A DNA stretch of 64,000 bases, taken from assembly GCF_016918855.1 (NCBI RefSeq), contig NZ_JADKYB010000002.1, positions 248,001 through 312,000 of the forward strand, read 5' to 3'. The position numbers and the translations under genes were made by a program. Every line of letters begins with the position of its first letter. Positions within the stretch are counted from its first letter, which is position 1. Below the pieces are notes generated by a model, which searched no databases, was not told the DNA's origin, and saw only the letters and a list, made by a program, of their open reading frames with translations. Source of the stretch: Actinacidiphila acididurans (GTDB taxonomy: Bacteria > Actinomycetota > Actinomycetes > Streptomycetales > Streptomycetaceae). Positions 61,094 to 64,000 of this stretch are shown here, in pieces.

Positions 61094-62668
61094 GTGTTGC
61101 AGAACAGACTCTCGCGAGCCCTGGCGGGCGGTCTCGCGAGCCTGGTGGCCGCCACCGCCGCGGGCCTGATCGTGGCCCCGTCGGCGCACGCCGCCACCAT
61201 CGGCACGGCGGACGTCACCCCGGCCACGGGCTCGGACACCTCCAGCATGTCGCTGACCACGTCCGACGCCTGTCCGACCAGCGCGACCAACGTCATCGTG
61301 TCGGTCACCGGCCAGGGCTTCCCGGCCGCGGGCCAGAACGTGGTCGGCAACTCGCCGATCACCACGTACAGCACGACGGGCAACGGCGGCATGATCATCC
61401 CGCTGACCCAGACGATGCGCGACTACGCCAACACCGCCGGTTTCACCACCCTGACCGGCAAGTACACCTTCACCGTCACCTGCCGGACCGCGTTCAACGC
61501 CACCAGCCTCGGTGACTTCCCGGCGTCGGTGTGGTTCACGTCGAACACGGCGTACCAGAACACCGACCCGAGCGTGAAGACCGACACCACCACGTCCCTG
61601 GCGGTGTCCCCGGCCAGCCCCGCGACCGCGGGCACGCCGGTGACGCTGACCGCCACCGTGGGCCCGGCCGGCACCGCCGGCCAGGTGCAGTTCAAGGACA
61701 ACGGCGCCGCCCTCGGCAGCCCGGTCGCGGTCTCCGGCGGCACCGCCGCGCTGACCACCAGCGACCTGCCGGCCGGCACCCACTCGCTGACCGCGGAGTT
61801 CACTCCGACCAGCCTGTCCTTCAACCCGTCGGCGTCGACCGCCGTGGCGTTCGTGGTGAACCCCGCGCCGGCCACCGCGACCACCACCGCGCTGGCCGTC
61901 TCCCCGGCCGGCACGTCCGAGCAGTTCAGCCCGGTCCAGTTCACCGCCACCGTCGCCCCCGCGGCGGCCGGCGGCTCGGTGAAGTTCCAGGACACCGTGG
62001 CCGGTACCACCACCACGCTGGCCACGGTTCCGGTCTCGGCCGGCACCGCGACCTACACCACCACCAGCCTCGGCACCGGTGACCACTCGTTCTCCGCGAC
62101 CTTCGTCCCGGCGGACAGTGCCGCCTTCCTGGGCTCTGACTCCCCGGCCATCGCCTACACCGTCGGCGCCTTCGCCGGTGTGACCGCGTCCGAGGACATC
62201 ACCACCACCGTGCAGGCCGGTGCGCTGGTCATCAGCGTCGACAACCCGCACGTGACCCTGCCGTCGCCGGTGCTGAACGCCAACGGCGACCTGCTCACCA
62301 CCACGGGGAAGATCAACCCGGTCACCCTGACCGACACCCGCGCCGGTAACCCGGGCTGGTCGGTCAGCGGCCAGGTCTCCGACTTCTCCGACGGCGGCTC
62401 GCACGCCATCAACGGCGAGAACCTCGGCTGGACCCCGAACGTCGTGGACAAGTCCCCGGCGCAGACCGTGACGGCGGGCTCCGCCGTCGCCGCGGCCAGC
62501 GGTGTCGCCCCCGGCGACCCGGGCACCGACGGCCTGAGGTCCTCCCGCTCGCTGGCGGTCGGTACCGGCCTCGGTACCGCCCACTTCGGGGCCGACCTGG
62601 CCCTGAACGCGCCGACCTCGACCGTGGCCGGCACGTACACCGCGACCCTCACCCTGACCGCCATCTGA
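61094..62668 (+). CDS. secreted Ig-like repeat protein with C-terminal WxL-like domain
   Basis: The 524-residue precursor has a signal peptide (ending SAHA), an N-terminal domain with paired Cys, two Ig-like repeats of Big_3 type (about 165-258 and 262-350, each beginning TTTxLAVSPA) and a final domain (363-524). In that domain VTLTDTRAGNPGWSVSGQVSDF matches the WxL domain pattern, although the second WxL half is not clear. WxL domains bind the cell surface in Firmicutes, usually with DUF916 partners; the next gene encodes one. GTG at 61094 follows GGGAG by nine bases. Ends at a strong hairpin. Confidence 0.8.
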   Translation: MLQNRLSRALAGGLASLVAATAAGLIVAPSAHAATIGTADVTPATGSDTSSMSLTTSDACPTSATNVIVSVTGQGFPAAGQNVVGNSPITTYSTTGNGGMIIPLTQTMRDYANTAGFTTLTGKYTFTVTCRTAFNATSLGDFPASVWFTSNTAYQNTDPSVKTDTTTSLAVSPASPATAGTPVTLTATVGPAGTAGQVQFKDNGAALGSPVAVSGGTAALTTSDLPAGTHSLTAEFTPTSLSFNPSASTAVAFVVNPAPATATTTALAVSPAGTSEQFSPVQFTATVAPAAAGGSVKFQDTVAGTTTTLATVPVSAGTATYTTTSLGTGDHSFSATFVPADSAAFLGSDSPAIAYTVGAFAGVTASEDITTTVQAGALVISVDNPHVTLPSPVLNANGDLLTTTGKINPVTLTDTRAGNPGWSVSGQVSDFSDGGSHAINGENLGWTPNVVDKSPAQTVTAGSAVAAASGVAPGDPGTDGLRSSRSLAVGTGLGTAHFGADLALNAPTSTVAGTYTATLTLTAI

Positions 62669-62781
62669 CGGTCGGTTCGACGGGGCGCCGGGCGCAGGTC
62701 CGGCACCCCGGCAGGGCCGTGACACCAGCTCCACCAGCTTGACCGGCTTCACCAGGGGCGCCGCCACGCCGGGGCGCCCCG

Positions 62782-62812
62782 GGCCGGGACGGGCACACAG
62801 CCCGTCCCGGCC
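62782..62812 (+). terminator. hairpin between the WxL-like and DUF916 genes
   Basis: GGCCGGGACGGGC and GCCCGTCCCGGCC form a perfect 13 bp stem with an ACACA loop. It may terminate or attenuate transcription before the DUF916 gene. Confidence 0.75.
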
Positions 62813-62892
62813 TCACCCGCGCAAGCGGCCCCGCTCGACCCACCGGCTACGAGCCGCCGCCGACCTGCCCGCGCCCGATCGGACGACCTGAC

Positions 62893-64000
62893 ATGATCAC
62901 GAGTTCAGCACGCCGCCTGGCCGCCTATGTCGCGGCCTGCCTCCTCATCGTCCTCGCGGCCGCCGGGACCGCGTCGGCCGTCCCGGCCCGTCCCTCCGCC
63001 CTCGCCCCGCAGGGCGCGCCCCGGCCCGCGGCCGGCCCCGCGCCGCAGGACGGCTCCTCGCCCGGCCGGGCCACGTTCGGTGTCCAGCCCTCCGGCGCCA
63101 AGGCGCCCGACGCGCGGCCGAACTTCTCGTACGGTGTGACGCCCGGCGCCGCGGTGAGCGACCACATCGCGGTCTGGAACTACAGCACCCGGCCGCTGAC
63201 CCTGCGGGTGTACGCCGCCGACGCCATCAACACCGAGGACGGCGGCTTCGACCTGCTCGCGGCCGGCAAGAAGTCCAAGGACGCCGGCGCCTGGGTGAAG
63301 CTCGCGCAGAACCAGGTCACCGTGAAGAGCCGGTCCAAGGTCATCGTCGGCTTCACCCTCACCGTGCCGGCCAAGGCCACCCCCGGCGACCACATCGGCG
63401 GCATCGTCGCCTCACTGTCCGGGGTGCGCACCGACGACAAGGGCGACAAGGTCACCGTCGACCAGCGGGTCGGCGCCCGCGTCTACCTGCGGGTGGCCGG
63501 CGCCCTGGCCCCGCGGCTGGCCGTGGAGGACCTGCACACCTCCTACCACGGCACCGCCGACCCGTTCGGCTCCGGCTCGGCCACCGTCACGTACACCCTG
63601 CGCAACACCGGCAACATCCGGCTGGCCGCCCATCAGACCGTGCGCGTGCACGGCATGTTCGGCGACGCCCGCACCGCGCAGCCGCGCGACGTGCCCGAAC
63701 TCCTGCCGGGTTCCTCGCTGCGCGTCACCGCCGCCGCCACCGGGCTGTTCCCGTCGCTGCGCGGCACCACGACCGTGACCGCCGACCCGCAGGCCGTGCA
63801 CGGCGACGTCGCGCAGGCCCCGATGCCGCGCACCACCGTCTCGGCCGGCTTCTGGGCGGTGCCCTGGACGCTGCTGGCCGTCCTGGTCGTGCTGCTGGCC
63901 GGTCTGACGCTGCTGGTGGTGCGGTACGTGCGCGGCCGCCGCGGGGGTCCGGACCGCAGCGGCGCCGGCCGCAGCTCCGCGGAGAAGGGCCCGAAGCGGC
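62893..64000 (+). CDS. DUF916-like (WxL-interacting) surface protein, 3' end beyond window
   Basis: At least 369 residues. A signal peptide (MITSSARRLAAYVAACLLIV, to about residue 29) precedes a Pro/Ala-rich stretch, then FGVQPSGA and NFSYGVTPGAAVSDHIAVWN, the start of a DUF916 peptidoglycan-binding domain, and a second beta-sandwich domain (about 205-310). A membrane segment (about 318-342) and a basic tail (RYVRGRRGG) follow. The order DUF916, second sandwich, TM, short tail is the WxL-interacting protein layout. The start ATG has a weak ribosome site. The gene is still open at the end of the window, probably close to finishing. Confidence 0.85.
   Translation, partial: MITSSARRLAAYVAACLLIVLAAAGTASAVPARPSALAPQGAPRPAAGPAPQDGSSPGRATFGVQPSGAKAPDARPNFSYGVTPGAAVSDHIAVWNYSTRPLTLRVYAADAINTEDGGFDLLAAGKKSKDAGAWVKLAQNQVTVKSRSKVIVGFTLTVPAKATPGDHIGGIVASLSGVRTDDKGDKVTVDQRVGARVYLRVAGALAPRLAVEDLHTSYHGTADPFGSGSATVTYTLRNTGNIRLAAHQTVRVHGMFGDARTAQPRDVPELLPGSSLRVTAAATGLFPSLRGTTTVTADPQAVHGDVAQAPMPRTTVSAGFWAVPWTLLAVLVVLLAGLTLLVVRYVRGRRGGPDRSGAGRSSAEKGPKR

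Overview
The window is very GC-rich, has strong third-position GC bias, many GTG starts and GGAGG-type ribosome sites, and carries gene families typical of Streptomyces (GlgE pathway, DUF6907, DUF1062, DUF1918, XRE-TPR regulators, GHKL ATPases). TTA codons occur only rarely, as expected for a bldA-using streptomycete. It looks like chromosomal core or near-core DNA. I see no rRNA, tRNA, IS element, prophage or CRISPR array. The genus call is inference; the species cannot be read from the sequence.

Layout. 1-9.6 kb: the trehalose-to-glucan (GlgE) pathway on the minus strand (glgE, treS, mak, glgB), divergent from glycogen phosphorylase glgP. 9.7-18 kb (minus): cold-shock protein, secreted M4 metalloprotease, a heterodimeric ABC exporter pair and an MFS exporter. 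18-24 kb: debranching enzyme glgX, then two tandem L,D-transpeptidase-like lipoproteins, the second without its catalytic residues, separated by a seven-copy 54-55 bp tandem repeat. 24-28.5 kb: enoyl-CoA hydratase, a GHKL ATPase, a quinone oxidoreductase and a secreted GH16 glucanase with LacI-type operators. 28.8-33.7 kb: a small accessory cassette (GNAT and XRE-TPR regulator diverging from GHKL ATPase, DUF6907, radical SAM enzyme with a Cys-X-Pro tail, and phosphotransferase), with TTA codons in two genes. 33.9-39 kb: hypothetical protein, secreted nuclease, SnoaL-like protein, DUF1062. 38.8-41 kb: TetR/MFS efflux pair with three operator-like repeats. 41-44 kb: XRE regulator, methionine aminopeptidase, degenerate repeats, secreted TIGR03118 protein. 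44.4-49.7 kb: DUF1918, GH15 enzyme, APC permease, SDR. 49.8-52 kb: HelD/HelR-type helicase with a rifamycin-associated element upstream. 52.4 kb to the end: an operon-like series starting with an unknown protein and PstC/PstA-like permeases, then three divergent PstS-type or secreted proteins, two of them with glycine-rich stalks and C-terminal membrane anchors, then a WxL-like protein and a DUF916 protein.

How the genes fit together. GlgE, TreS, Mak and GlgB convert trehalose through maltose and maltose-1-phosphate into branched glucan; GlgP and GlgX take it apart, and the GH15 enzyme may act on trehalose or maltodextrins. The most unusual parts are the Pst/WxL surface locus at the right end, the pseudo-L,D-transpeptidase, the radical SAM cassette and the helR/RAE unit. 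Spacers contain recurrent Streptomyces-type intergenic repeats, one of which has become the 3' end of pstA.
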